Assembly (NCBI GenBank): GCA_036678685.1
Contig: JAZIHH010000031.1
Coordinates: forward strand, 1 to 43,986
Length of the DNA stretch: 43,986 nt
Source: JAZIHH01 sp036678685
GTDB taxonomy: Bacteria > Bacillota > UBA4882 > UBA10575
Reading direction: 5' to 3'
Positions 32,319-41,292 of this stretch are shown here, piece after piece. Position 1 is the first letter of the stretch. Every line of letters starts with the position of its first letter. A model generated the notes under the pieces. That model made no database searches, was not told where the DNA came from, and saw only the letters and a program-made list of their open reading frames with translations. Made by a program: the position numbers and the translations under genes.

Positions 32319-32380
32319 GCAGGAAAATGTGGAAGAATGACGAAGAATATTTTTTGGTTTTTTTATGTGACGTGCGAAGA

Positions 32381-32394
32381 AATATGATCATATT
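32381..32394. promoter_or_regulatory. perfect 14-bp palindrome upstream of ade
   Basis: AATATGATCATATT lies 27 bases before the ade start, just upstream of its ribosome site. It is in the right place for a repressor site. No purine riboswitch sequence is visible. Confidence 0.4.
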
Positions 32395-32420
32395 AAGAGA
32401 CCGGTGGAGGAGGAATTGAC

Positions 32421-34136
32421 GTGAAAGAATTACTGGCCGCGGCCAGAGGAGAAGAAAAGGCGGATTTGGTTTTTAAAAATGGCCGGGTATTGGATGTTTT
32501 TAACGGGGTGTTGGTGGAAGAGACAGTGGCTGTGGCCGGTGGCCGGATTCTGGGGTATGGAGATTATGAAGGCAAAGAAGAAGTGGACCTGAAAGGCCGG
32601 ATTCTTATTCCCGGCTTTATCGACAGTCACCTGCATCTGGAGAGTTCCATGGTGACGGTGGGAGAATTTGCCCGGCAGGTGATTCCGCTGGGGACCACAA
32701 CTGTCTTTGCCGACCCCCATGAAATCGCCAATGTAACCGGAGTTAAAGGCCTAGAATTTTTGTTGGCGGAAGGCCGCAGGTACCCCTGGAATTTTAACCT
32801 GATGGCGCCTTCTTCCGTTCCTTCTTCGTCTTTTGAGACCAGCGGCGCTGTTTTGGACAGTGAATGCTTAAAATCCCTTTTGGAGAAAAAATTTTTGTTT
32901 GGTTTGGGAGAGGTCATGAACTACCCGGGAGTGATTAACGGGGATGAGGAGGTTTGGAAGAAGCTTGGCATATTTAAAGATTATTTCCGGGACGGACATG
33001 CCCCGGGGGTAACGGGAAAGGAATTAAATGCTTACCTCCTGGGAGGCATCGCCGCCGACCACGAGGCGATCAGTGCGGAAGAAGCCCTGGAAAAGATCAG
33101 AGCGGGTATGTACATTATGATCCGGGAAGGTTCAACCGCCCGTAATCTTAAAGACCTTATCCGGGCGGTCAACAGAAGAAACTTCCACCGTTTTGTTCTG
33201 GCCACTGATGACCGGCATCCGGAGGACCTTGTGAATGAGGGACATATCAATTATCTGGTCCGGCGGGCTATTGAAGAGGGGTGTGAACCGGAAATCGCCG
33301 TGAGGATGGCTACTTTCAACGCCGCCTGCTGTTTTGGCCTCCGCGATCTGGGGGCGGTCGCCCCGGGTTTCCGGGCCGATCTTCTGGTGATCAGAGATTT
33401 TGATTCCCTGGAAGTTCAAGAAGTCTACAAAGATGGTCTTCTTGTCGCCCGGGATGGACATTGTTGCTTTGATGTTTATCCTCCGCAAAAAGAGAAAGAG
33501 ATTTGGGATACTATAAAAATAAAACCGATTACAGAAAAGGATTTTCAATTGCCGGCGGGGAATCTTTTTCGCGTTATAAAACTTGTTCCCGGCCAGATCA
33601 TCACCGAAGAGAAAATCAAAAAACTTAGGGTGGAAAAAGGAGACACTGCCGACCTGGTTGCCGAAGGACTGGTCAAGATTGCCGTCCTCGAGCGTCACCA
33701 CTATACCGGCAACATAGGGCTGGGGCTTCTTGAAGGACTGGGACTCCGGAGAGGAGCATTGGCCACCTCGGTCGCCCATGATTCCCACAATATTTTGGTG
33801 GCCGGTGTTGATGACGGGGATATGGTAAACGCGGTACAAGAAATTGAAAGAATTGGCGGAGGACTGGTGGTCGTTGACGGCGGCCGGATCCTGGAGAGCT
33901 TGCCCCTGCCTATTGCCGGTCTGATGTCGGAAAAACCGGTAGGGGAAGTTGCCGCCCAGTTGCAGAAAGTCGAGGCGGCGGCCGGGAGTCTCGGTGTGGC
34001 CATTGACAGTCCTTTTATGGCCTTGAGCTTCCTGGCTCTCCCGGTAATACCCGCCTTGAAAATAACAGATAAAGGACTCTTTGACAGCAGGCGCTTTCGG
34101 CCTGTTCCTCTTGTTGTCGAGGGAGGTGATTATTGA
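32421..34136 (+). CDS. ade: adenine deaminase
   Basis: Ade deaminates adenine to hypoxanthine in purine salvage. The 571-residue amidohydrolase has the metal site IPGFIDSHLHLESSM, DPHEIANV, LGEVMNYPGV, DHEAI, LATDDRHPEDL, and the C-terminal domain with VAHDSHNILVAG and LPLPIAGLMS. GTG 32421 follows GGAGGAGGAATTG. The purine permease follows 56 bases later, so adenine uptake and deamination are coupled. Confidence 0.95.
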   Translation: MKELLAAARGEEKADLVFKNGRVLDVFNGVLVEETVAVAGGRILGYGDYEGKEEVDLKGRILIPGFIDSHLHLESSMVTVGEFARQVIPLGTTTVFADPHEIANVTGVKGLEFLLAEGRRYPWNFNLMAPSSVPSSSFETSGAVLDSECLKSLLEKKFLFGLGEVMNYPGVINGDEEVWKKLGIFKDYFRDGHAPGVTGKELNAYLLGGIAADHEAISAEEALEKIRAGMYIMIREGSTARNLKDLIRAVNRRNFHRFVLATDDRHPEDLVNEGHINYLVRRAIEEGCEPEIAVRMATFNAACCFGLRDLGAVAPGFRADLLVIRDFDSLEVQEVYKDGLLVARDGHCCFDVYPPQKEKEIWDTIKIKPITEKDFQLPAGNLFRVIKLVPGQIITEEKIKKLRVEKGDTADLVAEGLVKIAVLERHHYTGNIGLGLLEGLGLRRGALATSVAHDSHNILVAGVDDGDMVNAVQEIERIGGGLVVVDGGRILESLPLPIAGLMSEKPVGEVAAQLQKVEAAAGSLGVAIDSPFMALSFLALPVIPALKITDKGLFDSRRFRPVPLVVEGGDY

Positions 34137-34191
34137 CACAAATAGTTAAGATCTCAAAAGCATCCATTATCATTAAGGAGGCAATAAAATC

Positions 34192-35508
34192 TTGAACGAT
34201 TTCCTGGAAAGAACATTTAAGCTGAAAGAGAACAAGACAAATGTTAGAACTGAGATCATCGCCGGGATTACCACCTTTATGACCATGGCCTATATAATCT
34301 TTGTCAACCCTAGTATTCTCTCGGCTGCCGGAATGCCGTGGGAAGGGGTGTTCATGGCCACTATATTCAGTACCATTTTAGGTACGCTTTGTATGGCCTT
34401 CATGACCAACTACCCCTTTGCCCTTGCTCCGGGAATGGGTCTCAACGCTTTCTTTGCCTATGCGGTAGTTATTGGCATGGGTGTGCCCTGGGATATCGCC
34501 TTGGGTATCATTTTTCTGGAGGGTGTGTTGTTCATTATTTTAAGCGTATTACCCGTCCGCGAGGCGATTGTCAACAGCATCCCGATGAGCCTCAAAGCGG
34601 CGATCAGCGCCGGTATCGGTCTCTTTATCGCTTTTATCGGGCTGCAAAATGCCGGGGTCATTGTGGCCAATGAAGCAACATTGGTTGGCTTTGGTGATTT
34701 TACTTCCGGTCCGGTTTTAGTGGCCCTGTTTGGCCTGGTCCTAATGGGAGTGCTCCATGCCCTTAAGGTTAAAGGGGCTCTTCTTTGGGGAATTTTAGGC
34801 GCCACTGTTTTGGGCATGATTCCCCAACTGGGTGTAACTCCCGCTTTTGAAGGCATTGTCGCCATGCCGCGAATGGCGGATTGGAACGGGGTTCTTTTCC
34901 GCCTGAATATCCGCGGCGCGCTTGATGTCGGACTCATCAGTGTAATCTTTGCTTTTCTTTTTGTGGATCTCTTTGATACAGCCGGGACTCTTGTTGGCGT
35001 CAGTACGCAGGCCAAATACTTAGATGAAAAAGGAAACTTACCAAAGGCCGGAAAGGCTTTGTTGGCTGATGCCATTGGTACCGTCGGGGGTGCTTTTTTT
35101 GGTACTTCCACGGTAACAACCTATATTGAATCCGCCGCCGGGGTGGCGGTAGGCGGGAGAACGGGGTTGACCGGAGTTGTGGTTTCCATTATGTTCCTTT
35201 TGGCCCTTTTCTTCCGTCCCTTGGTGGGCATGGTGCCGGGAGCAGCCACGGCGCCGGCCTTGGTTATGGTCGGTACTCTTATGATCACCAATATTCTTAA
35301 GATCGACTGGGATGACTTTACAGAGGTTCTGCCGGCTTTTGTATGTATGATCGCCATGCCCCTGGCCTACTCCATCTCGCACGGGATTGCCCTGGGATTC
35401 ATCTTTTACCCGTTGATTAAACTTCTCACCGGCCGGGGTAAGGAAGTGCATTGGCTGGTTTACACCTTGGGTGCCTTATTCGTGCTTTATTTCGTTTTCA
35501 TAGCATAG
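34192..35508 (+). CDS. NCS2/AzgA-type purine permease (PbuG-like)
   Basis: The 438-residue transporter has about 12-14 membrane segments and the AzgA-family motifs EIIAGITTFMTMAYIIFVNP, ALAPGMGLNAFFAY, GIGLFIAFIGLQNAG, VDLFDTAGTL and SAAGVAVGGRTGLTG. Such proteins take up adenine, guanine and hypoxanthine with protons. Pairing with ade points to adenine. The TTG start follows AAGGAGGCAAT. Confidence 0.93.
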   Translation: MNDFLERTFKLKENKTNVRTEIIAGITTFMTMAYIIFVNPSILSAAGMPWEGVFMATIFSTILGTLCMAFMTNYPFALAPGMGLNAFFAYAVVIGMGVPWDIALGIIFLEGVLFIILSVLPVREAIVNSIPMSLKAAISAGIGLFIAFIGLQNAGVIVANEATLVGFGDFTSGPVLVALFGLVLMGVLHALKVKGALLWGILGATVLGMIPQLGVTPAFEGIVAMPRMADWNGVLFRLNIRGALDVGLISVIFAFLFVDLFDTAGTLVGVSTQAKYLDEKGNLPKAGKALLADAIGTVGGAFFGTSTVTTYIESAAGVAVGGRTGLTGVVVSIMFLLALFFRPLVGMVPGAATAPALVMVGTLMITNILKIDWDDFTEVLPAFVCMIAMPLAYSISHGIALGFIFYPLIKLLTGRGKEVHWLVYTLGALFVLYFVFIA

Positions 35509-35524
35509 TTCCGGAGAAGTGGGG

Positions 35525-35562
35525 ACCGCCGGCACGGGGATAACCGGGCCGGCGGTTTTTTT
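35525..35562 (+). terminator. terminator after the purine permease
   Basis: ACCGCCGGC (35525-35533) and GCCGGCGGT (35548-35556) with a T7 run form a strong intrinsic terminator, directly before repeat copy 3. Confidence 0.88.
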
Positions 35563-35565
35563 GCA

Positions 35566-35805
35566 GGCGGCGGAAGGTCCGGCGCTTGCTCCTGGGGAGG
35601 ACAGCCCGGGCTTCCGCGGCTCTCCTTGGGGCGAAACCGGGCAAATGACTTACGGGACCTCCGTGTCCCGGAAGTCAACTCGCCGCCTCGTGCGTCCCGG
35701 CCCGGTTTCGCCCTGCGTATCGCCGGGAAGCTGCCGGGCATCCTCCCGAAGTCGCGTGTCGCCGGACCTTCCACCGCCGGTGGGGGGCGCTGAGGGGCGC
35801 TTGCT
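35566..35805. repeat. 230-bp structured repeat element, copy 3
   Basis: It is the same element in the same orientation as copy 1, with about five base differences plus one G-run length difference. It has one mismatch in the terminal inverted repeat (TTCCACC). The right end includes GGGGCGCTTGCT, the first bases of a next unit, so it too may derive from a tandem array. Together with the terminator and a weak promoter it accounts for the 420-base gap after the permease. Confidence 0.88.
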
Positions 35806-35815
35806 TGGAAGTAAA

Positions 35816-35843
35816 TGACTTTATTATCTTGATGTTGTATACT
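35816..35843 (+). promoter_or_regulatory. possible promoter of the export cluster
   Basis: TGACTT and TATACT with a 16-bp spacer lie just after repeat copy 3 and about 85 bases before the first permease gene. Confidence 0.4.
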
Positions 35844-35928
35844 ATATCAAAAATTTGCACTTGCGGAAAAATGTACGCAGACGCCGGCAGTAAGACTCCC
35901 CAAATTCACTGGAAAGCGGGGTTAGTAA

Positions 35929-37164
35929 TTGAGTAAAAACCGCTTTTTTATCTATCTTCGCTTCGGTAACAAGAATTTATGGCGCAGACGGACCAGAACT
36001 CTGCTTTTAGGAACTTCATTAACCTTGATTACCATCATCGCCACCTTGTTCCTGGGATATAGCCAAGGGGCTTCACGGCAAATGATCGGAGGGGCCATTG
36101 ATAATTATTTGGGAACGGCTTTGCTCTATCACTCCGCGTCAAAACAAGACCCCTTATGGCCGGAAAGTCTGGTGGGATTTGACGCCTCCGGAGTGCTTGA
36201 AGCCCTGGGCGCCCGGACGGACTGGGAAACCCGCAAACAATACCGGGCGAAAGTTTTTGTCTATTCCGGGCAGAACCAGCAGAGTCTTCTGTTGACAGGG
36301 GTAGAGCAGCAGTATCTTGAAAAAGTCACCATTCTGGCCGGGACCAGCCTTGAAGAGCCAAACCAAATCCTGATTTCCGCGAAGACAGCCGATAAATTGG
36401 CCGTGGAAATTAATGATTTGGTGGCCTGTGAAGTAATTACCCAAGACGGCCGCAGGAACTTCGATTATCTGCAAGTGGCGGGGATTTACCAAATCCTTGG
36501 CTTGTCCGCTGTGATGAGCAATCATATGGCCCTTACCTCCCTGCCGACCATACAGAGGCTGATGAACGAACCGGAAGATGTTGTTACGGAAATCGTTATT
36601 AACAAGACCGGCCGCGGGTCCGGAGCGGAGATTCTGAAGGCTGTCCGCGCGCTCGTGGGCGAAGTAGACGAACACCTGACGGTAGCCGGTTGGAAGGAGT
36701 ATGGCCGGACGATACTGGCGATTGCCACTACCAACATCGTTTCGATCTGGGTATTGTGGGGGATCTCCATGCTGATTGTGGCCATTTTCCTTACGGATAC
36801 GCTCTTTTCGGTGGTGGAAGAGAGAAAACGGGAATACGGGACGATGATGAGTATGGGGCTTAGTTTTCGACAGATTGCCGGCTTGTTCGTGGCGGAAATG
36901 ATGGTGCTGGTCTTGTCCTTTGTTTTACCCGGTGTTTTGCTGGGCGGGCTCCTGGTCGGGTTCATCGCCACCGTGGGCATTCCCCTTCCTTCCGAGGTTG
37001 TCCGTTCGATTTTTGGCGGTTTTGACCGTTTGTATCCGGTGCTTAGTCTACCGTCGTTGGCCGGGGTTTTCGTGGTTTTAGCCCTCTTGACGCTCATAAT
37101 CAGTTCCTTGGCGATTTATAAGATTACAAAATTGAATCCGGTTGAGGTATTGAAAAATGAGTAA
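35929..37164 (+). CDS. FtsX/MacB-like ABC exporter permease, first subunit
   Basis: The 411-residue protein has an N-terminal membrane helix (LLLGTSLTLITIIATLFLG) and a periplasmic domain of about 220 residues. Three C-terminal helices follow, with the FtsX-type motif VVEERKREYGTMMSMGLSF and end ITKLNPVEVLKNE. This is the LolC/E-MacB topology for lipoproteins or other substrates extracted from the outer leaflet of the inner membrane. TTG 35929 follows AAAGCGGGG. It overlaps the second permease gene by eight bases. Confidence 0.88.
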   Translation: MSKNRFFIYLRFGNKNLWRRRTRTLLLGTSLTLITIIATLFLGYSQGASRQMIGGAIDNYLGTALLYHSASKQDPLWPESLVGFDASGVLEALGARTDWETRKQYRAKVFVYSGQNQQSLLLTGVEQQYLEKVTILAGTSLEEPNQILISAKTADKLAVEINDLVACEVITQDGRRNFDYLQVAGIYQILGLSAVMSNHMALTSLPTIQRLMNEPEDVVTEIVINKTGRGSGAEILKAVRALVGEVDEHLTVAGWKEYGRTILAIATTNIVSIWVLWGISMLIVAIFLTDTLFSVVEERKREYGTMMSMGLSFRQIAGLFVAEMMVLVLSFVLPGVLLGGLLVGFIATVGIPLPSEVVRSIFGGFDRLYPVLSLPSLAGVFVVLALLTLIISSLAIYKITKLNPVEVLKNE

Positions 37165-38407
37165 GTTGGCGGTAGCAGTGAGTTTGCTGCTAAAAGATCT
37201 GCTCAGTCAGAAGAAGAACCGGCTGATTATGTTCGCCATCGGTTGCGGCGCCTTTTTTATGGTGGTCGGCGGCGGTTACAACAGCGGGATGAAACACCAG
37301 TTGCTTGCGTTGATGCGTGCCGGGTACACCGGAGACGCCGCCATAGTTGCCGGCTCGGTAAAACTGGAGCCAAACCCCATGCCTTTACAGGTCGGCCGGG
37401 AGGATCTGCTCCCCGGGGAACCGGAGGTTTTAGAGCGGGTGAGGAAGGACCCGCATGTCCAGGCTGTGCTGGAACGGCTAGTCGTCTACGGAAATGTGAT
37501 GGGTAAAGATGATGTTTTAAATGAATACGCCACAATCGTGGGGTGTAATTTTCAGGCCGAAGAAGAGTATACTTTTCGGAAACTGCTGGTTTTTACGGAA
37601 GAACCCCGGCGCCAGGCCGGACATGTCTATGTCAGCAAAAAAATCGCCGATAAGCTTGGCTTGCAAATGGGCGGGTATGTTTATCTTTTCCTGGTAGACC
37701 AAAACAATATGCTCCGGCCGTCCCGCTTTCTCGTGGGCGGCATCTTTACCGGCAAAGGATTCCCGGCGGTGGTGGAGGGCCTGGTTTACGTGGATTATGC
37801 GGATCTCAAGGACGCCTTGGGTTTGCCGGTACCCTATTATTCTTCCCTGCTGGTGTTCTTCAAAGACCAAACCGGGGTTGACGCAACTTTTGCGCGTCTC
37901 CGCGCCCTTATCCCGCCGGGCTGGAGGGTGGTCCCGCCCGCTGATTCCGGCAGCTTTTTTCAGGGGATTTATAACATGATCGACCTGACGACGATGATCG
38001 CCAATTTTTTAATGTATCTGAGTATCTTCCTCTTCGTCTACAGTATCTTATTGCTTAATATTACCGGCCGCCGCCGGGAAATCGGGATCATGTAAGCCCT
38101 GGGCGTTTCCAATCTTCAGACTTTCTTGATCTTTGTCACCGAAGGCGCCCTGTTGGGTTTGGTTCCTGCGGCGCTCGGCACCATCCTGGGTCTCTTTGTT
38201 GTCTTGTTCTTTTCCATCGTTGGAATCCCGGCGTTGAACGAGGCGATGAAGTAAATGTTTGCTTCGGATGTGCTATATTTCCGTGTGAATACCACGGCTA
38301 TCCTCAACGCCCTAATCATAATTCCGTTCATGGCCTTTTTAGGCGCTGTTTTCCCCACCTGCCGCGTATTGAAGCTAAAACCGGTCGAAGCGCTTAAGCA
38401 GATCTAA
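37157..38407 (+). pseudogene. FtsX/MacB-like permease, second subunit, with two in-frame TAA codons
   Basis: The frame has the same layout as its neighbour: N-terminal helix, periplasmic domain, helices from FLMYLSIFLFVYSILLL, then RRREIGIM. A TAA at 38093-38095 stands where relatives read a basic residue (REIGIM-K-ALG). A second TAA at 38252-38254 stands between NEAMK and MFASDVLYF. Beyond both, the reading continues in frame to LKPVEALKQI and a final TAA at 38405, for 416 codons, matching the partner's 411. A real null allele would leave the exporter with one permease. Sequence error or stop read-through are alternatives. Confidence 0.85.
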
Positions 38408-38423
38408 GACAGGAGGAAGGAGA

Positions 38424-39227
38424 ATGCCTGTGGCGATTGGAAGAAGCGGTCTCCTGACCATTCTTTTCCTGACCATCTTCTGGGCGGCTGCCCCGCTGTA
38501 TGCCGGCGAACCCGGCCTTACCGCCTTGCTTCAAGAGATCGAAGCAATGCTGGTTGAGGATCAGGTGCGTTATTCCGCGACCATTAAAATCTGGGGCGCG
38601 CAGGAAACAGAATATGCCATGACCATCTGGATGAAAGGCCGGGATTTCGTTTCCCGGGTGGAAAGGCCGCTTCCGGACCGGGGAACAGTTTATTTAAATG
38701 TAAACCGTAATGCCTGGATTTATTACCCGTCCATTGAAAAGACGGTTAAGTCCACAAATAAACAGAAGATATTGGGGAGTGATTTTTCGTTTACGGATTT
38801 GGGCAGTGTCAATCTCCTTGCCGACTATGACTGTCGAATAATCAAGCTTACGGTAGAGGAGTATGCTTCCCTTCCCTACTTTAACCGGGAAGTTATGGCC
38901 GGCTTTCCGGAAAAGGGTTTGGTCATCGAAGCGGTGGCCAAGGAGGGTAAAACCGTTGACTACCCAAAGATCCGTTGTTTTCTGGACGCCGGCCGGAAAC
39001 TCATCCGGGAGGAATTTTATACGCTCTCCGGGCGGTTGCTGGGGATCTTGACTTTTGAAGACTATGGCGAGTTGGGCGGAAAGATGAAACCGAGGCGGAT
39101 GATTATGCGCACCGCCTTTCAGCAGGAGAGATATACGGTGTTAATTTATGAAGAAGCCGATTACGAAGTTGAGATTCCCCCGGTTTATTTTTCCGAGAGT
39201 TATCTGCCCAGGTTAAGCCGGATGTAA
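38424..39227 (+). CDS. LolA-like outer membrane lipoprotein-sorting protein
   Basis: A signal peptide ends near residue 27 (PLYAGEP). The 240-residue mature protein is the LolA/LolB-type half-barrel seen in 'outer membrane lipoprotein-sorting' proteins: VRYSATIKIWGAQETEYAMTI, MKGRDFVSRVERP, YLNVNRNAWIYYPSIEKTVK, DFSFTDL and KIRCFLDA--KLIREE. LolA carries lipoproteins across the periplasm, and this group commonly sits beside FtsX permeases and MMPL exporters. GGAGGAAGGAG precedes the ATG. It is co-directional with the permeases and 16 bases after the second. Confidence 0.88.
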   Translation: MPVAIGRSGLLTILFLTIFWAAAPLYAGEPGLTALLQEIEAMLVEDQVRYSATIKIWGAQETEYAMTIWMKGRDFVSRVERPLPDRGTVYLNVNRNAWIYYPSIEKTVKSTNKQKILGSDFSFTDLGSVNLLADYDCRIIKLTVEEYASLPYFNREVMAGFPEKGLVIEAVAKEGKTVDYPKIRCFLDAGRKLIREEFYTLSGRLLGILTFEDYGELGGKMKPRRMIMRTAFQQERYTVLIYEEADYEVEIPPVYFSESYLPRLSRM

Positions 39228-39258
39228 GGCGGGCGGAGGCGATGGATGTCCTTCTCTA

Positions 39259-39311
39259 CGGGTAACGAGTGACCAGTAACGGGCAACGAGCAACGAGCGA
39301 TGAGCAATGAG
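39259..39311. repeat. second block of the CGAGCAA heptamer repeat
   Basis: About seven 7-bp units (CGGGTAA, CGAGTGA, CCAGTAA, CGGGCAA, CGAGCAA, CGAGCGA, TGAGCAA) match the block at 944-1117. It lies between the LolA-like and barrel genes, inside an otherwise compact operon. Confidence 0.85.
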
Positions 39312-39326
39312 GAAGGAGAAATACTG

Positions 39327-40460
39327 ATGGTCGGACCAGGGCGACAAAAGGTGTTCAAGGTTTGTTGGGCGGCGGCCGTCTTTTTTCTGCTCCAGTCCAG
39401 CCCGGCCCTGGGGAGGATAGATTTCTCCGGGAAGCTGGCCGCCGAGTTGGTATATGATGATTTATTGACCGCCAGCGCCGGGGATACCTTGGTCGAGACC
39501 GTTAACTTCAATCCCAACCTTAAAATCCGCACGGATCAACTGGCCGGCTTTTTGGATTTGAGCGGCGATTGTGTTTTCACAGAAGATGCGCTTTCGGCTG
39601 AGCGGACGGCCTTGACTTTTACGGTAAACAAAGCCTACGTGGCCTACGAAAGTCCCCGCTGGAGCATGGTACTGGGTAAAAACCGCTTTTTAAAAGGGGT
39701 CGGTTATGGCTGGAACCCTTCGGATATTACCAACCCTCAGAAATCCCCTTTGTACCAGGATGAAAGGAAAAGAGGGAACGAGGAAGGGGTGGAAATGGCT
39801 TCCGTTTCTTATTTCGGTTGGGCCGGCCGCTTCTTCTACGAAGTAACGCTCGCTCTTCTTCCCGCCTTCTCCATTAATCAGGCGAAAAAGGTGATCTATA
39901 CCAAATTTAATTACGGTTCCTGGGAAGGTTTTCTGGTCGGAGGTTTTCAAGACCAACGGCCTCCTCTTTACGGAGGTTATTTCCGGACGGCAGTTCCTTA
40001 TGCCGACTTCCTCTCGTTGTACGGTGAATTTCAAAGCACGGAACTACGACGGAATAACAAGTTTTTATTTGGTCTGCAGTTTAATCCGGCCCTTCAATTT
40101 ACCGGAAACCTCCAGTTGCAAGCAGAATTCTTTTATCACCCGGACGGAGGGGAGGATCTGGATGATTACTTACAACAGCATCCGGGTTTAACTCCGGTTT
40201 TAGGCGAGACGTTAAGACATTACTATTATCTCGCCGCCCTTTACTATGATCTTTCCTCCCGGTTTTCCCTGGGGGTTATGAAAAATGCGGATCAAGACCA
40301 AAGCGGGATTGTCAGTTTCCTGTATTCCCGGTTTATCGGCCAAGAGGCCATGTTAAATCTGGGCGGTTATTATGTGATGACCGCCGATGCCCGGAGGGAG
40401 TTTGCCCGGTTGACGCAGCGAAACTTTCAGGTCTATACCGGCTTGAGTATATATTTCTAA
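39327..40460 (+). CDS. outer-membrane beta-barrel protein
   Basis: A signal peptide (VCWAAAVFFLLQSSPALG) is followed by about 350 residues of alternating strands rich in Tyr, Phe and Gly. The last residues are QVYTGLSIYF, the terminal Phe expected for BAM-assembled barrels. Segments such as AYVAYESPRWSMVLGKNRFL and DQDQSGIVSFLYSRFIG look like barrel hairpins. No porin family is certain. ATG 39327 follows AGGAAGGAG; the ATG at 39300 lies in the heptamer repeat. Its place between LolA-like and ABC ATPase genes suggests that it is the outer-membrane partner of the exporter. Confidence 0.8.
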   Translation: MVGPGRQKVFKVCWAAAVFFLLQSSPALGRIDFSGKLAAELVYDDLLTASAGDTLVETVNFNPNLKIRTDQLAGFLDLSGDCVFTEDALSAERTALTFTVNKAYVAYESPRWSMVLGKNRFLKGVGYGWNPSDITNPQKSPLYQDERKRGNEEGVEMASVSYFGWAGRFFYEVTLALLPAFSINQAKKVIYTKFNYGSWEGFLVGGFQDQRPPLYGGYFRTAVPYADFLSLYGEFQSTELRRNNKFLFGLQFNPALQFTGNLQLQAEFFYHPDGGEDLDDYLQQHPGLTPVLGETLRHYYYLAALYYDLSSRFSLGVMKNADQDQSGIVSFLYSRFIGQEAMLNLGGYYVMTADARREFARLTQRNFQVYTGLSIYF

Positions 40461-40507
40461 GGGCGTGGGTGAACTCCGGCCGGCTTTAAGTATGAACACA
40501 GGAAGTG

Positions 40508-41197
40508 ATGGGCTTGTCTTTTATTACGATGAAAGATGTTTGTCATGAATATCCCTTGGGAAAAGTCGTGGTTAAAGCCTTAAAAGGAGTCAATCTCCAA
40601 ATTGACGCCGGGGAAATGGTGGCCCTAATCGGCCCATCCGGCAGCGGGAAAACAACGATCATTAATTTGCTGGGAGCGCTTGATACGCCCACCAACGGCG
40701 AAATTTTTGTCGGTTCGCTCAACCTTAACCAGCTCTCCAGGGGGGAAAGGATTAAGTACCGGAAGACAAAAGTCAGTTTTATCTTCCAATTCTTCAATTT
40801 GTTTCCCACGTTAAACGTTTATGAGAACACGGAATTTCCTTTGCTCTTTATGCCCGTACCCCAAAAGGAGATTAAAGAGCGGGTTCTTTTCGCCTTGGAA
40901 ACGGTTGGCCTCGGCGGCTTGGCGAAGAGACGGATTGACGAACTGTCCGGAGGAGAAAGGCAGCGGGTGGCCATCGCGCGGGCGCTGGTGACCAAAGCCC
41001 CGCTTGTCCTGGCGGATGAGCCCACCGGCAATCTGGACGGGGAGACTGCCGCTGTTGTTATGGAACTGATGACCAAAATCAACAAAGAATTTGGCACGAC
41101 CTTTCTCTTCTCCACCCATGATCCGCGGGTCATGAAATATGCCGGGAAGATAATTGAGTTGAGGGACGGCCGGGTGGCAAAGATTCAAACCTCTTAA
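40508..41197 (+). CDS. LolD/MacB-type ABC exporter ATPase
   Basis: The 229-residue ATPase has Walker A GPSGSGKTT, FQFFNLFPTLNVYEN, signature ELSGGERQRVAIARAL, Walker B LVLADEPTGNLD and H-loop FSTHDPRVM. ADEPTGNLD and the short length are those of LolD/MacB/FtsE partners of FtsX permeases. ATG 40508 overlaps the site AGGAAGTG; the TTG at 40514 (giving MSFITMKDV) has better spacing. It completes the two permeases upstream. Confidence 0.93.
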   Translation: MGLSFITMKDVCHEYPLGKVVVKALKGVNLQIDAGEMVALIGPSGSGKTTIINLLGALDTPTNGEIFVGSLNLNQLSRGERIKYRKTKVSFIFQFFNLFPTLNVYENTEFPLLFMPVPQKEIKERVLFALETVGLGGLAKRRIDELSGGERQRVAIARALVTKAPLVLADEPTGNLDGETAAVVMELMTKINKEFGTTFLFSTHDPRVMKYAGKIIELRDGRVAKIQTS

Positions 41198-41292
41198 CAT
41201 ATTAAATTAATTAGGGGAAAATATTGGTTTAACCAGGGCGAAGGGGCAGAAAAAGGGCGGAAATGCCCATAGAACAAGGCGGTGAGTTCAAG

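Noticed and set aside
31945..32391. Open frames of 60-148 codons across the 230-bp repeats, also at 35487-35860
   Set aside because: GC-rich structured repeat gives open frames on both strands; products are Pro/Arg/Gly-rich and start nowhere sensible.
32204..32420. Purine riboswitch before ade or the permease
   Set aside because: The conserved three-way junction sequence of purine riboswitches is not present upstream of either gene.
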